In this document: positions 33,583 to 41,947 of the stretch, in pieces
How positions within the stretch are numbered: position 1 is the stretch's first letter
How the letters are laid out: each line of letters begins with the position of its first letter
NCBI GenBank assembly: GCA_947488655.1
Contig: CANKZZ010000002.1
Span: 310,001 to 374,000, forward strand
Direction of reading: 5' to 3'
Source of the DNA: an uncultured Psychroserpens sp.
GTDB taxonomy: Bacteria; Bacteroidota; Bacteroidia; Flavobacteriales; Flavobacteriaceae
DNA: 64,000 bases
Translations under genes and position numbers: made by a program
Notes under the pieces: generated by a model
Told to the model about the DNA's origin: nothing
What the model saw: only the letters and a program-made list of their open reading frames with translations
Databases searched by the model: none

Positions 33583-33604
33583 ATTCACAATATCAATAAA
33601 AGTA

Positions 33605-33640
33605 AGAACGGAGCTCCATTTAAGAGTTCTGTTCTTTCTT
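33605..33640 (+). terminator. Rho-independent terminator of the copper block
   Basis: AGAACGGAGCTC and GAGTTCTGTTCT form a 12-bp stem with two G-U pairs around a 7-base loop, followed by TTCTTC. It lies 22 bases past the last cargo stop codon. Confidence 0.75.
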
Positions 33641-33682
33641 CAAAAATAAGTCAACACATATCGAAACTGTTCAAATAATTTT

Positions 33683-33706
33683 TTATGTCCCTAATGTTGT
33701 CCCTTT
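33683..33706. repeat. Right-end copy of the 12-bp integrase-type repeat
   Basis: TGTTGTCCCTTT at 33695-33706 is identical and in the same orientation as the tandem pair beside int (4849-4872). It is preceded by a degenerate copy, TTATGTCCCTAA (33683-33694), so the two-unit tandem structure is conserved at both ends. Confidence 0.65.
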
Positions 33707-33714
33707 GTAAAACC

Positions 33715-33758
33715 AAAAAAGCCCTAAATCATTTTAAATCAAATGTTTAGGACTTTTT
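33715..33758 (-). terminator. Island-supplied terminator behind tRNA-Phe
   Basis: On the minus strand AAAAGTCCTAAA pairs with TTTAGGGCTTTT (one G-U) around an AT-rich loop, then TTTTGG. It lies within the island directly behind the tRNA and replaces the host terminator now found at 4677-4702. Both terminators sit beside an identical AAAACCAAAAAA. Confidence 0.75.
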
Positions 33759-33775
33759 GGTGGTGGTGCCTCCAG
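33759..33775. repeat. attR: 17-bp direct repeat inside tRNA-Phe 3' end
   Basis: GGTGGTGGTGCCTCCAG, identical to 4704-4720. It covers the encoded CCA, the discriminator, the 3' acceptor strand and the first bases of the T stem of tRNA-Phe. Confidence 0.92.
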
Positions 33776-33836
33776 GAATCGAACCAGGGACACAAGGATT
33801 TTCAGTCCTTTGCTCTACCAACTGAGCTAAGGCACC
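33761..33836 (-). tRNA. tRNA-Phe (anticodon GAA), with encoded CCA
   Basis: The 76-nt cloverleaf on the minus strand starts GGTGCCTTAGCTCAGTTGG and ends with the pairing strand AGGCACC, discriminator A and CCA. The anticodon stem AAGGA/TCCTT encloses CTGAAAA, giving anticodon GAA. The T arm carries GGTTCGATTCC. All stems are intact, so the island restored a functional tRNA when it inserted. Confidence 0.97.
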
Positions 33837-34027
33837 AGTAGCATAAAAATGCGAGTGCAAATATAGACACCTTTTTAGTATTACCAAAAATAAATTTCAA
33901 AAAAATAATTAAATATTCATTATCACCTATAAATTACTGATTTAAACCCTAATAATGTTATAATTTGGTTAATTACTGTTCTAACTTGAGAGTTCATTTT
34001 GTAGTTTTAGCACTTTTAATAGAGATT

Positions 34028-34756
34028 ATGAATCTAATTATTGATGTTGGTAACACTTATGTAAAGTTTGCTGTTTTTAGTAAAGCACTACTAAAAGAGC
34101 GAGTAGTTGGAAATGTTGATGATTTTAACGAAATGGCGATTGATGTATTAAAATCATTTCCTAATGTGAGACAAGCAATCATATCATCTGTAGGCAATTT
34201 AAAACAATCGCATATAGATTTTCTTAAAAGTAAGCTTAGAGTTTTAGAGTTATCTCATCAATTAAAATTGCCATTTACCAATTTATATGCAACACCAAAA
34301 ACTTTAGGGGTTGACCGTATAGCGTTAGTAAGTGCATCTGTAGAACAATTTCCAGATAAAAATGTACTTGTTATAGATGCTGGCACTTGCATTACATATG
34401 ATTTTATAAATACAAAAAACGAATATTTGGGAGGTGCAATTTCTCCTGGTATAAGGTTACGATATAAAACTTTAAATAATTTAACAGCAAATTTACCGTT
34501 GTTAGATACGCAATTGCCAGACGATATTTTGGGAGATTCTACTCAAAATTCAATCCACTCAGGAGTGGTAATAGGTGTTTTAAAAGAAATTGATGGTGTG
34601 ATAGATGAATATGTTAAAAAATATTCAGATTTAACAATTATTTTAACAGGAGGAGATACCAATTTCTTGTCAAACCAATTAAAAAATAGCATATTTGCCA
34701 ATTCAAATTTTCTTTTGGAGGGTTTGAATTTTATTTTAGAATATAACTCACAATAA
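34028..34756 (+). CDS. coaX: Type III pantothenate kinase
   Basis: CoaX phosphorylates pantothenate in the first step of coenzyme A synthesis and is cytosolic. The 242-residue protein starts at the ATG at 34028 (MNLIIDVGNTYVKFAVF); an in-frame ATG at 33965 adds an unrelated 21 residues. Family motifs are DVGNT (phosphate-binding loop), TLGVDRIALVSA, VIDAGTCITYDFI, GGAISPGI and LTGGD near the end. It is the first chromosomal gene beyond the tRNA. Its TAA overlaps the ATG of the next gene by one base, so it heads a plus-strand operon of envelope genes. Confidence 0.95.
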   Translation: MNLIIDVGNTYVKFAVFSKALLKERVVGNVDDFNEMAIDVLKSFPNVRQAIISSVGNLKQSHIDFLKSKLRVLELSHQLKLPFTNLYATPKTLGVDRIALVSASVEQFPDKNVLVIDAGTCITYDFINTKNEYLGGAISPGIRLRYKTLNNLTANLPLLDTQLPDDILGDSTQNSIHSGVVIGVLKEIDGVIDEYVKKYSDLTIILTGGDTNFLSNQLKNSIFANSNFLLEGLNFILEYNSQ

Positions 34757-36060
34757 TGATAAAAAAACTTTTAATAGTTTTAGTTACTTTTTTTGCAATA
34801 CAATCGTATGGTCAAGAAGGCACTGCTTCCCCTTATTCTTTCTACGGAATTGGAAGCTTAAAATTTAAAGGAACAGTTGAAAATAGAAGTATGGGTGGAT
34901 TAAGCATCTATACAGATAGCGTGCACGTCAACTTAAGAAATCCAGCAGCTTATGCAGGACCAAATCTATCTATTTGGAATAACGAAAACAGGCCTGTAAA
35001 GTTTTCAGTAGGAGCAAGTCACAATAGCTCTAATTTAATAGCAGATTCTGGAGAAGCTAAGGTAAGCTCAACCACGTTTGATTATCTAGCCATGTCTATG
35101 CCTTTAGGTAAATTTGGAGTTGGTTTTGGTTTAGTGCCATACACATCTGTTGGTTATAAGCTAGAAGATATTGATGACGATGTAATTACCAATAGATATA
35201 GTGGAGAAGGTGGAGTTAACAGAGCTTTTATAGGATTAGGATATCAAATCTCAAATAAATTAAGTTTTGGTGTGGATATGAATTATAACTTCGGAAACAT
35301 TCAAAACAGTGCTATTGAGTTTGTTTATGATAGTGAAGGCAATATAGTACAATACCAATCTAGAGAAAACAACCGATCAGACCTAAGTGGTCTAAACTTT
35401 AATTTAGGTCTAACGTATAGAACAATGTTAAATGATAAGTTAGAACTGCAAGCAGGATTAACATATTCTCCAAAAAGTGATATATCATCTATAAACGAAA
35501 GAACATTTTCTACAATAGTAATTAGTGCTACAACAGGTCAAGAGTTTGTAGTTAATGAGATTGAAGGAGATTTGGAAGCCGACGGGTTGGATAAAACAGA
35601 TTTAACATTACCATCAAGATTTTCATTTGGTGGTGGTATTGGAGCTCCTAGAAAATGGTTTGTTGGAGGAGAATATACATTGCAAAATACGAGTGAATTT
35701 GCTAACCCTATCGTTTCTATAGAGAATGCTAATTTTGTAAATGCTTCAAATGTATCATTTGGTGGTTTTTATATACCAGATTACAATTCATTTGGTAGTT
35801 ACTGGAAACGAGTGACTTATAGAGCTGGGTTTCATTTTGAGAACACAGGTTTAGAGATTAATAATGAGACTATAAATGAGTTTGGCATGTCTTTTGGAGT
35901 AGGACTACCAGTCGGGAATGTGTTTTCAAATGCAAATCTAGGTGTTGAGTTTGGAAGAAGAGGAACAACAAACCAAAATCTTATACAAGAAAACTTTTTT
36001 AGACTACAAATTAGTTTATCACTAAATGATAGATGGTTTGAAAAAAGAAAATATAACTAA
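34756..36060 (+). CDS. Outer-membrane beta-barrel protein, function unknown
   Basis: This 434-residue protein has a signal peptide (LLIVLVTFFAIQSYG, cut before QEGTAS). The rest alternates hydrophobic and polar residues in a beta-barrel pattern, with GVGFGLVPYTSVGYKL, FGVDMNYNFGNIQ and LGVEFGRRG. It ends in a near-terminal aromatic strand (FRLQISLSLNDRWFEKRKYN). The NLRNPAAYA segment near residue 55 and overall shape recall FadL/OmpP1-like porins, but I cannot name a ligand. It is translationally linked to coaX and followed by a TPR protein, a common order in Flavobacteria. Confidence 0.65.
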   Translation: MIKKLLIVLVTFFAIQSYGQEGTASPYSFYGIGSLKFKGTVENRSMGGLSIYTDSVHVNLRNPAAYAGPNLSIWNNENRPVKFSVGASHNSSNLIADSGEAKVSSTTFDYLAMSMPLGKFGVGFGLVPYTSVGYKLEDIDDDVITNRYSGEGGVNRAFIGLGYQISNKLSFGVDMNYNFGNIQNSAIEFVYDSEGNIVQYQSRENNRSDLSGLNFNLGLTYRTMLNDKLELQAGLTYSPKSDISSINERTFSTIVISATTGQEFVVNEIEGDLEADGLDKTDLTLPSRFSFGGGIGAPRKWFVGGEYTLQNTSEFANPIVSIENANFVNASNVSFGGFYIPDYNSFGSYWKRVTYRAGFHFENTGLEINNETINEFGMSFGVGLPVGNVFSNANLGVEFGRRGTTNQNLIQENFFRLQISLSLNDRWFEKRKYN

Positions 36061-36077
36061 CATAAATTTACAAGAAG

Positions 36078-37460
36078 ATGAAAACGAAAATAACATTAAT
36101 CCTAGCAGCACTTTTAATGGTGACAAACTTCAGTTTTGCTCAACAAGACGAAGAATGCATGCTTAACTTAACATTAATGAATGATTATGTTAAGAGTAAA
36201 AAATATGACGAGGCATACGAGCCTTGGATGAAAGTTAGAAACAAATGTCCTAAATTTAATATTGCTATTTACAAGTACGGAGAAAAGATTTTAGATCATA
36301 AAATTGATAATTCTACTGGAGCAGACAAGAAACCTTTTATAGAGGATTATATGGTGCTTTTAGATCAAGCAGGTGTAAACTTTGCCAGTAAATATTCTAA
36401 AGGTGAGATAGAAGAGCAAAAAGCACTTTTAAAGTACGAGAACCAAGAAGAATTAGGTCTTACAGATATGCAAATATTTGAAGCTTTTGACGCAGTATTT
36501 CAAAATCATAAAGCAGACTTTACAAGTACAAAAGGTCTTTATGTTTACTTTACTAAAACAGTAGATTTATTTAAAGCAGGGAAATTTGAACTTCAAAAAG
36601 TATTTGATAAATATGATGATGTTAACGATCAATTAGAAGATTTAAATGATCAATATTCTAAATCTTTAAATAAGTTAATTGAAAAAGAAACAGCAGGTAC
36701 AACATTAGGTAAAACCGAAGCTAAGTATAAAACTTACTATGGTCAAAAGTTAGAAGCTAATGATAAAATTGCAGGTAGTTTAGATGGTTACATAGGTGAG
36801 TTAGCTAATTGTGAAAACTTAATCCCACTTTACAAGAAGGATTTTGAAATGAACAAATCTAATGGTGCTTGGTTAAAGAGAGCAGTTAGTAAAATGTACA
36901 ATAAAGAATGTACAGATGATCCTTTATACATACAATTAGTAAAAGCATATGATCAAGCAGATCCTTCTGCAGATACAAAGTACTTCGTGTCTACAGTATT
37001 AAGAAAAGAAGGTAAAAATGCTGAAGCAGATAGATATTTGAAAGAGTCTTATGACATGCAAACAGATCCTATCAAAAAAGCTAGAATGGCTAAGAAAACT
37101 GCTAACGATTTTAAAAAGAGAGGAAGCTATGGTTCTGCTAGAACATATTATAGAGAAGCTTTAAAGTTAAATCCATCAGACGGTACACCACACTTATACA
37201 TTGCTAACATGTATGCAAAGAGTGCTAATAATTGTGGAGACAATGCGTTTAACAAAAGAGCAGTATTCTGGTATGCAGCTCAAGAAGCTAGAAAAGCAGG
37301 TCAAGTTGATCCTAGATTAAAAAGTACAGCAGCTAAAACTGCAGCGTCTTATGAAGGAAATGCACCTACCAAGTCTGAAATATTTTCTGAGAACATGGCA
37401 GGAAAAACAATCAACATTGGATGTTGGATTGGTGGTAGTGTAAAAGTGCCAAGTCTATAA
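36078..37460 (+). CDS. Secreted tetratricopeptide-repeat protein
   Basis: This 460-residue protein has a signal peptide (LILAALLMVTNFSFA, cut before QQDEEC). The mature part is helical with TPR-like repeats, clearest near residues 335-390 (RKEGKNAEADRYLKES; KRGSYGSARTYYREALKLNPSDGTPHLYIANMYAKS). Pairs of cysteines (CENLI, CTDD, NCGDN, NIGCW) may form disulfides in the periplasm. Its location suggests a periplasmic scaffold for outer-membrane assembly. No catalytic motif is visible. It sits 17 bases after the barrel gene and is immediately followed by lptC. Confidence 0.78.
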   Translation: MKTKITLILAALLMVTNFSFAQQDEECMLNLTLMNDYVKSKKYDEAYEPWMKVRNKCPKFNIAIYKYGEKILDHKIDNSTGADKKPFIEDYMVLLDQAGVNFASKYSKGEIEEQKALLKYENQEELGLTDMQIFEAFDAVFQNHKADFTSTKGLYVYFTKTVDLFKAGKFELQKVFDKYDDVNDQLEDLNDQYSKSLNKLIEKETAGTTLGKTEAKYKTYYGQKLEANDKIAGSLDGYIGELANCENLIPLYKKDFEMNKSNGAWLKRAVSKMYNKECTDDPLYIQLVKAYDQADPSADTKYFVSTVLRKEGKNAEADRYLKESYDMQTDPIKKARMAKKTANDFKKRGSYGSARTYYREALKLNPSDGTPHLYIANMYAKSANNCGDNAFNKRAVFWYAAQEARKAGQVDPRLKSTAAKTAASYEGNAPTKSEIFSENMAGKTINIGCWIGGSVKVPSL

Positions 37461-38030
37461 ATGAAAACACAGTTTTTACATATAAAATTATGCATAGTCA
37501 CAACAGTAGTTGTGACTATGTTTTTTTCATGTGAAAGCAATATTAAGGAAGTCCAAAAAATAGGTATACTTCAAAATCAGCCAATAGGTGAAGCTAAAAA
37601 TATTAACTTAAAATATACAGAGGCAAAAGACTCTATTGGTAAAGTTGTTGCAAATTTAGAGAGTCCAAAAATGCTAGATTACTCAAACCGTGATTTTTCG
37701 TTTTCAGAGTTTCCAGATGGTGTGCGTCTATCCTTATATGATGAAAAAAACCAAAAAAATGTGGTTATAGCAGATTATGGTATTGTTTATAACGCTACAG
37801 ATTTAATAGATTTACAAGGTAACGTTATATTAGTTACACCTCAAAGAGATAGTTTGTTTGCAGAGCAATTATACTACGATCAAAAAAATGAATGGTTATT
37901 TTCAAATCTTCCCGTACGTCTAAAATCTGCAACAGCAAATAATGGTCATGGAGATATTTTTGACTCAGACACCAAATTTAAAAACTACACAATACTTGAA
38001 GGTAGAGGAGATATGATCTTAAAAGATTAA
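37461..38030 (+). CDS. lptC: LPS export ABC transporter periplasmic protein LptC
   Basis: LptC is a bitopic inner-membrane protein that passes lipopolysaccharide from LptBFG to LptA. The 189-residue protein has an N-terminal hydrophobic anchor ending in MFFSC, a possible lipobox. It is followed by a beta-jellyroll of the LptC/LptA type (INLKYTEAKDSIGKVVANLESPKML; FPDGVRLSLYDEKNQKNVVIADYGIVYNATDLIDLQGNV). It begins directly after the TPR gene stop. Assignment to LptC rests on this pattern and the Flavobacteria gene order; sequence identity across the family is low. Confidence 0.82.
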   Translation: MKTQFLHIKLCIVTTVVVTMFFSCESNIKEVQKIGILQNQPIGEAKNINLKYTEAKDSIGKVVANLESPKMLDYSNRDFSFSEFPDGVRLSLYDEKNQKNVVIADYGIVYNATDLIDLQGNVILVTPQRDSLFAEQLYYDQKNEWLFSNLPVRLKSATANNGHGDIFDSDTKFKNYTILEGRGDMILKD

Positions 38031-38047
38031 ATATTACCAAAACATCT

Positions 38048-38055
38048 TATCTTTG
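38048..38055 (+). promoter_or_regulatory. Candidate -7 promoter box
   Basis: TATCTTTG matches the Bacteroidota TAnnTTTG box exactly and lies 24 bases before the ATG at 38080. No TTG is visible at the usual -33 distance. Confidence 0.4.
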
Positions 38056-38079
38056 TACTATAAATTTTTATAAAATCTC

Positions 38080-38271
38080 ATGAAAATTCTTAAGTTTTTT
38101 CAATATATCTATCTGTTTTTTGCAGTATTATTCATTTATGATGGCTTCGCAAGTTGGGGAGAAGAAGGTAATAGAACAATTATTTCTTTTGTTTTTGCAG
38201 CTCTAGCCATATTTATGTTTTTCTTTAGAAAAAAATTTAGAAACAAATTTGGAAATCGCAACGATTCATAA
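38080..38271 (+). CDS. Small membrane protein, function unknown
   Basis: This 63-residue protein has two hydrophobic segments (FFQYIYLFFAVLFIYDGF and IISFVFAALAIFMFFF) joined by a short ASWGEEGNR loop, and a basic C-terminus (RKKFRNKFGNRNDS). It is likely an inner-membrane hairpin. It ends 2 bases before the CNNM/CorC gene, so the two are co-transcribed. I do not recognise the family. Confidence 0.65.
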   Translation: MKILKFFQYIYLFFAVLFIYDGFASWGEEGNRTIISFVFAALAIFMFFFRKKFRNKFGNRNDS

Positions 38272-38273
38272 TT

Positions 38274-39563
38274 ATGGATTTTAGCATTGTAATTATCATT
38301 GTAATGTTATTGCTTTCGGCTTTTTTCTCCGGAATGGAAATCGCTTACGTCTCTTCTAATAAAATTCATATAGAAATTGAGAAAAAGCAAGGTGACTTCT
38401 TAGCAAATATTCTTACTCGTCTAACAGCCAAACCTTCAAAATTTATTGCAACAATGCTTATTGGTAACAATATAGCGTTAGTTATATATGGGTTTGTAAT
38501 GGGAGATGTGCTGGTAGGTTGGTTTCAATCTATGTTACCATCAGATTATTCTATCGTAAATTATTTACTCAATGATTTAAGTTTGCTAACTCAAACCATT
38601 ATTTCTACAATTATTATTTTATTTACTGCAGAGTTTCTCCCAAAAGTGTTTTTTCAAATTTATGCTAATTCATTTCTTAAGATTTTTGCATTTCCAGCAT
38701 ATGTATTCTACTTAATGTTTTGGTTCTTGTCTTCATTTATTATAACAATTTCAGATGTTATTTTAAAACGTTTTTTTAAGACTGAAGGTGATGATGTGCA
38801 ATTAGCAATGACTAAAGTAGAGCTCGGAAATTACATTAGTGAACAAATGGAGTCGGTTGAAGAGCATGACGAAGTTGATAGCGAAATACAAATTTTTCAA
38901 AATGCGCTAGAATTTTCCGAAGTAAAAGCACGAGAAGTAATGGTACCACGTACCGAAATTATTGCAGTTGAAGTAAAAGATTCTATACCCAACATTAGTG
39001 CGATATTTATAGAGTCTGGATTGTCAAAAATACTCGTTTACAAAGAAAGTATAGATGATATTTTAGGTTATGTGCACTCCTTTGAGCTATTTAAAAAGCC
39101 TAAATCTATAAAATCTATTGTAATGCCTGTTGTGTACGTGCCAGCAACAATGCTTGTTAAAGATGTGCTTAATATTCTTACAAAAAAGCGAAAAAGTATG
39201 GCTGTTGTTATAGATGAGTATGGAGGTACTGCAGGTATAATGACAATAGAAGATATCGTTGAAGAACTTGTTGGAGAAATAGAAGATGAGCATGATAGTG
39301 TTGCACTTATTGAAGAGAAAATAGATGTAGATTATTATAAGTTTTCTGCGCGTTTAGAGGTAGATTATATTAATGAAACCTACAAGCTTAACCTTCCAGA
39401 TGGAGAGAACTACGAAACCTTAGGAGGACTTATTGTTGACGAGACTGAAGAAATCCCACAAGTAAACGACCAAATAATAATTGGTAATTTTAAATTTACC
39501 ATTTTAGAGGTGTCTTCTACTAAAATTGATGTGGTGACATTGCAAATTATTCAACAAGATTAA
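38274..39563 (+). CDS. CNNM/CorC (HlyC-type) membrane protein with CBS domains
   Basis: This 429-residue protein has an N-terminal DUF21/CNNM membrane domain (IIIVMLLLSAFFSGMEIAYVS; TAEFLPKVFFQIYANS), two CBS domains (VMVPRTEIIAVEV; VIDEYGGTAGIMTIEDIVEELVGEIEDE) and a CorC_HlyC cap at the end (LGGLIVDETEEIPQ). Proteins of this architecture are linked to Mg or Co transport, and GldE of gliding bacteria has the same layout. Here no gld genes are adjacent, so the neutral name is kept. It lies between lptC and ppiD in an envelope-gene run. Confidence 0.88.
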   Translation: MDFSIVIIIVMLLLSAFFSGMEIAYVSSNKIHIEIEKKQGDFLANILTRLTAKPSKFIATMLIGNNIALVIYGFVMGDVLVGWFQSMLPSDYSIVNYLLNDLSLLTQTIISTIIILFTAEFLPKVFFQIYANSFLKIFAFPAYVFYLMFWFLSSFIITISDVILKRFFKTEGDDVQLAMTKVELGNYISEQMESVEEHDEVDSEIQIFQNALEFSEVKAREVMVPRTEIIAVEVKDSIPNISAIFIESGLSKILVYKESIDDILGYVHSFELFKKPKSIKSIVMPVVYVPATMLVKDVLNILTKKRKSMAVVIDEYGGTAGIMTIEDIVEELVGEIEDEHDSVALIEEKIDVDYYKFSARLEVDYINETYKLNLPDGENYETLGGLIVDETEEIPQVNDQIIIGNFKFTILEVSSTKIDVVTLQIIQQD

Positions 39564-39735
39564 TTTATCAATCTTTTGGGTGTCAGGTTGGGCTTTGAGG
39601 CTCTTGGTTTTGCACATAACTCAAACATTCGATGAAACCTATTAAAAATCGGTAATAAAAACATACTTCTACTTTTATTATTTGATAGAAAATGGTATTT
39701 TCGCCCACTTATTATTCGATAAATTAAACAATATA

Positions 39736-41895
39736 ATGGCAGTTTTAAATAAAATTAGACAACGCTCACTGTTTTTGATATTCATCATAGCAATGGCATT
39801 ATTTGCATTTGTACTTACAGATCTATTTAAAAATAGTGATGCATTATTTGGTGCTTCACAAGATGTAGTAGCTACTGTTAATGGAAAAAACATTAATAGA
39901 ACAGACTTTATGTCTAAGGTAGAAAATACACAAAGGCAATTAGGCCCTAATGCAACCTCTACTCAAGCAATGAATAGAGTTTATGATCAAGAAGTGCGTC
40001 GTGCTATAATGAATACGCAATTTGATGATCTTGGTCTTACTGTTGAGGCAGATCAAATGAGAGATTTGTTAAAACAAAGTTTTTCTGGTTATGCTGAGTT
40101 TCAAAATGAAGCTGGCCTTTTTGATGAAAATAAGCTAACAGAGTTTGTTGCAAATCTTAAAGCAATTAATCCAGAGCGTTCTTTATTAGGAAATTTTCAA
40201 TTAAATTATGATGACTGGGTTACTAACGAAAAATCAATTGCTATAGGTGCTCAAGAACAGGCATTCTACAATATGGTTAAAGCTGGTGTTAATAGCACAT
40301 TAAACGAAGCAGAAGTAGATTATTTATTAGAGAACTCAACAAGAGATGTGAGATATGTGCAAGTTCCTTACTCTACTATTAATGATAGTTTAATAGAAGT
40401 AACAAAAGGTGATATAAAATCATATATTAGTAATAATAAAAAGAAATTTGAAGTAGAAGCATCTAGAGATATTGTTTATGTAGAGTTCAAAGAAGCAGCT
40501 AGTTTAGATGATGAGAATAATCTTAAAACTTCTCTTAACGATTTCATTAATGGTAAAGCTATTTTTGAAAACGGTAAAAATGATACTATTAAAGCATTTA
40601 GAAATGTTAAAGAAGCAGATTTAGAAAATTATATCAATTACACTGCATCTTCAGATTTGGGTTACAATAACACATTTGTGAAAAAATCGGGATTGCCAGC
40701 AACAGTAGCAGATACTTTATTTAACTTAAATGTTGGTGATGTTTACGGTCCTTATAAAGATGGTGCAATGATGAAGTTATCTAAAATGGTAGCAACTAAG
40801 CAAATGCCAGATTCTGCGAAAGTTCGTCATATTTTAATTCCTCACATTGGAGCATCAAGCGCAGGATTAGACGTTACAAAAACAGTAGATGAAGCAAAGA
40901 AAACTGCAGATAGTGTTTTAGCTATCGTAAAATCTAATCGTTCTAAATTCCCAGCACTTGTAACTGCTTTATCATCAGATAAGGGTAGTGTTGAAAATGG
41001 TGGAGAGTATGATTACCACCCAAGCGGTCAAATGGTACAGCCATTTAGCGATTTCGAATTTGGAAATAATGTAGGAGATATTGGTGTTGTAAAAACACAA
41101 TTTGGTTTTCATATTATTGAAATATTAGGTCAAAAAGGATCATCTAAAGTAGTTAAAGTTGCTACTATAGCTAGAAATATTGAGCCTTCTACCGAAACAA
41201 TAGATAATGTTTTTACTGAAGCTTCAAAATTTGAACTTGCAGTACAAGATGGTGATTTTAATAAAATTGCCGAAGAGCGTAAATATACAGTGAAGCCAGT
41301 AAATGGTATTAAAGTATTAGACGAGCAAATTCCTGGTATTGGTAGTCAAAGACCAATGGTACGTTGGGCATTTGAGAATGGAACCAAAGTTGGAGATTAT
41401 AAGCGTTTTACTATTCCTGGTGGAGGTTACGTTGTAGCTCAAGTAACTAAAGTTGGTGAAAAAGGTTTAATGGACCCAGAGACTGCTTCGGCATCTGTGT
41501 TAAATGAAATTAGAAAAGAAAAGAAAGCCAAAATGATTCGTGCTAAAATAACTGGTACTACAGTTGATGAAGTATCAAAAAATCAAAGTCGTCCAACTAC
41601 AAATGCAACTGCTGTTAATATGAAAAACCCAACACTTACAGGAGCAGGACTGGAGCCTAAAGTTGTAGGTACAGCATTTGGATTAAAAGATGGAGAGACT
41701 TCTGGTTTAATTGATGGAGAAAGAGGTGTTTATATGGTAACTGTATCTAATGTACAAGACGCAACTAAATTAGACAACTATCAATCTTTAGCTAATCGTT
41801 TAAGCGCATCAAGAGCAAGTACTGCACAAACTAAAGTGTATAACGCATTAAAGGAAACTGCAGATATAGAAGATAATAGGGCTACCTTTTATTAA
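39736..41895 (+). CDS. ppiD: PpiD/SurA-type peptidyl-prolyl isomerase
   Basis: This membrane-anchored periplasmic folding chaperone assists outer-membrane proteins. The 719-residue protein starts at the ATG at 39736 (MAVLNKIRQRS); an in-frame ATG 54 bases upstream is not family-like. One N-terminal helix (LFLIFIIAMALFAFVL) anchors it. A SurA_N-type chaperone region follows (VVATVNGKNINRTDFMSKVEN), then a parvulin domain near residues 355-460 (AKVRHILIPHIG; QPFSDFEFGNNVGDIG; TQFGFHIIEILG). A large C-terminal helical region completes it. It ends at a shared bidirectional terminator facing the GHMP kinase gene. Confidence 0.9.
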   Translation: MAVLNKIRQRSLFLIFIIAMALFAFVLTDLFKNSDALFGASQDVVATVNGKNINRTDFMSKVENTQRQLGPNATSTQAMNRVYDQEVRRAIMNTQFDDLGLTVEADQMRDLLKQSFSGYAEFQNEAGLFDENKLTEFVANLKAINPERSLLGNFQLNYDDWVTNEKSIAIGAQEQAFYNMVKAGVNSTLNEAEVDYLLENSTRDVRYVQVPYSTINDSLIEVTKGDIKSYISNNKKKFEVEASRDIVYVEFKEAASLDDENNLKTSLNDFINGKAIFENGKNDTIKAFRNVKEADLENYINYTASSDLGYNNTFVKKSGLPATVADTLFNLNVGDVYGPYKDGAMMKLSKMVATKQMPDSAKVRHILIPHIGASSAGLDVTKTVDEAKKTADSVLAIVKSNRSKFPALVTALSSDKGSVENGGEYDYHPSGQMVQPFSDFEFGNNVGDIGVVKTQFGFHIIEILGQKGSSKVVKVATIARNIEPSTETIDNVFTEASKFELAVQDGDFNKIAEERKYTVKPVNGIKVLDEQIPGIGSQRPMVRWAFENGTKVGDYKRFTIPGGGYVVAQVTKVGEKGLMDPETASASVLNEIRKEKKAKMIRAKITGTTVDEVSKNQSRPTTNATAVNMKNPTLTGAGLEPKVVGTAFGLKDGETSGLIDGERGVYMVTVSNVQDATKLDNYQSLANRLSASRASTAQTKVYNALKETADIEDNRATFY

Positions 41896-41915
41896 TAGGT
41901 ACTCTAACAGTTCAT

Positions 41916-41947
41916 AAAAAAAAGCTCTACATTGTAGAGCTTTTTTT
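41916..41947. terminator. Bidirectional terminator
   Basis: AGCTCTAC (41923-41930) and GTAGAGCT (41934-41941) form a perfect stem flanked by A-runs on the left and T-runs on the right. It serves both ppiD (plus) and the GHMP kinase gene (minus), whose stop codon lies in its tail. Confidence 0.85.

Larger units (their letters stand above)
4704..33775. mobile_element. 29-kb integrative metal-resistance island in tRNA-Phe
   Basis: The island is bounded by perfect 17-bp direct repeats (GGTGGTGGTGCCTCCAG). The right copy overlaps the 3' end and encoded CCA of an intact tRNA-Phe gene; the left copy is only that fragment. One att copy plus the internal DNA comes to about 29,055 bp. The left end encodes a tyrosine recombinase, an excisionase-like HTH protein, an RteC-like protein, a winged-helix protein and a DnaC-like ATPase. 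From 9737 onward it is almost entirely heavy-metal resistance genes, all on the plus strand. No relaxase, VirD4/TraG coupling protein, type IV secretion genes, phage structural genes or transposase is visible. It is therefore an integrative genomic island, mobilised in trans or by an unrecognised route, rather than a complete ICE or prophage. Confidence 0.9.

Noticed and set aside
39581-39600. Sequence resembling a degenerate Flavobacteria palindromic repeat after the CNNM/CorC gene
   Set aside because: TGTCAGGTTGGGCTTTGAGG matches only partly and lacks the paired arm, so it is too weak to call.
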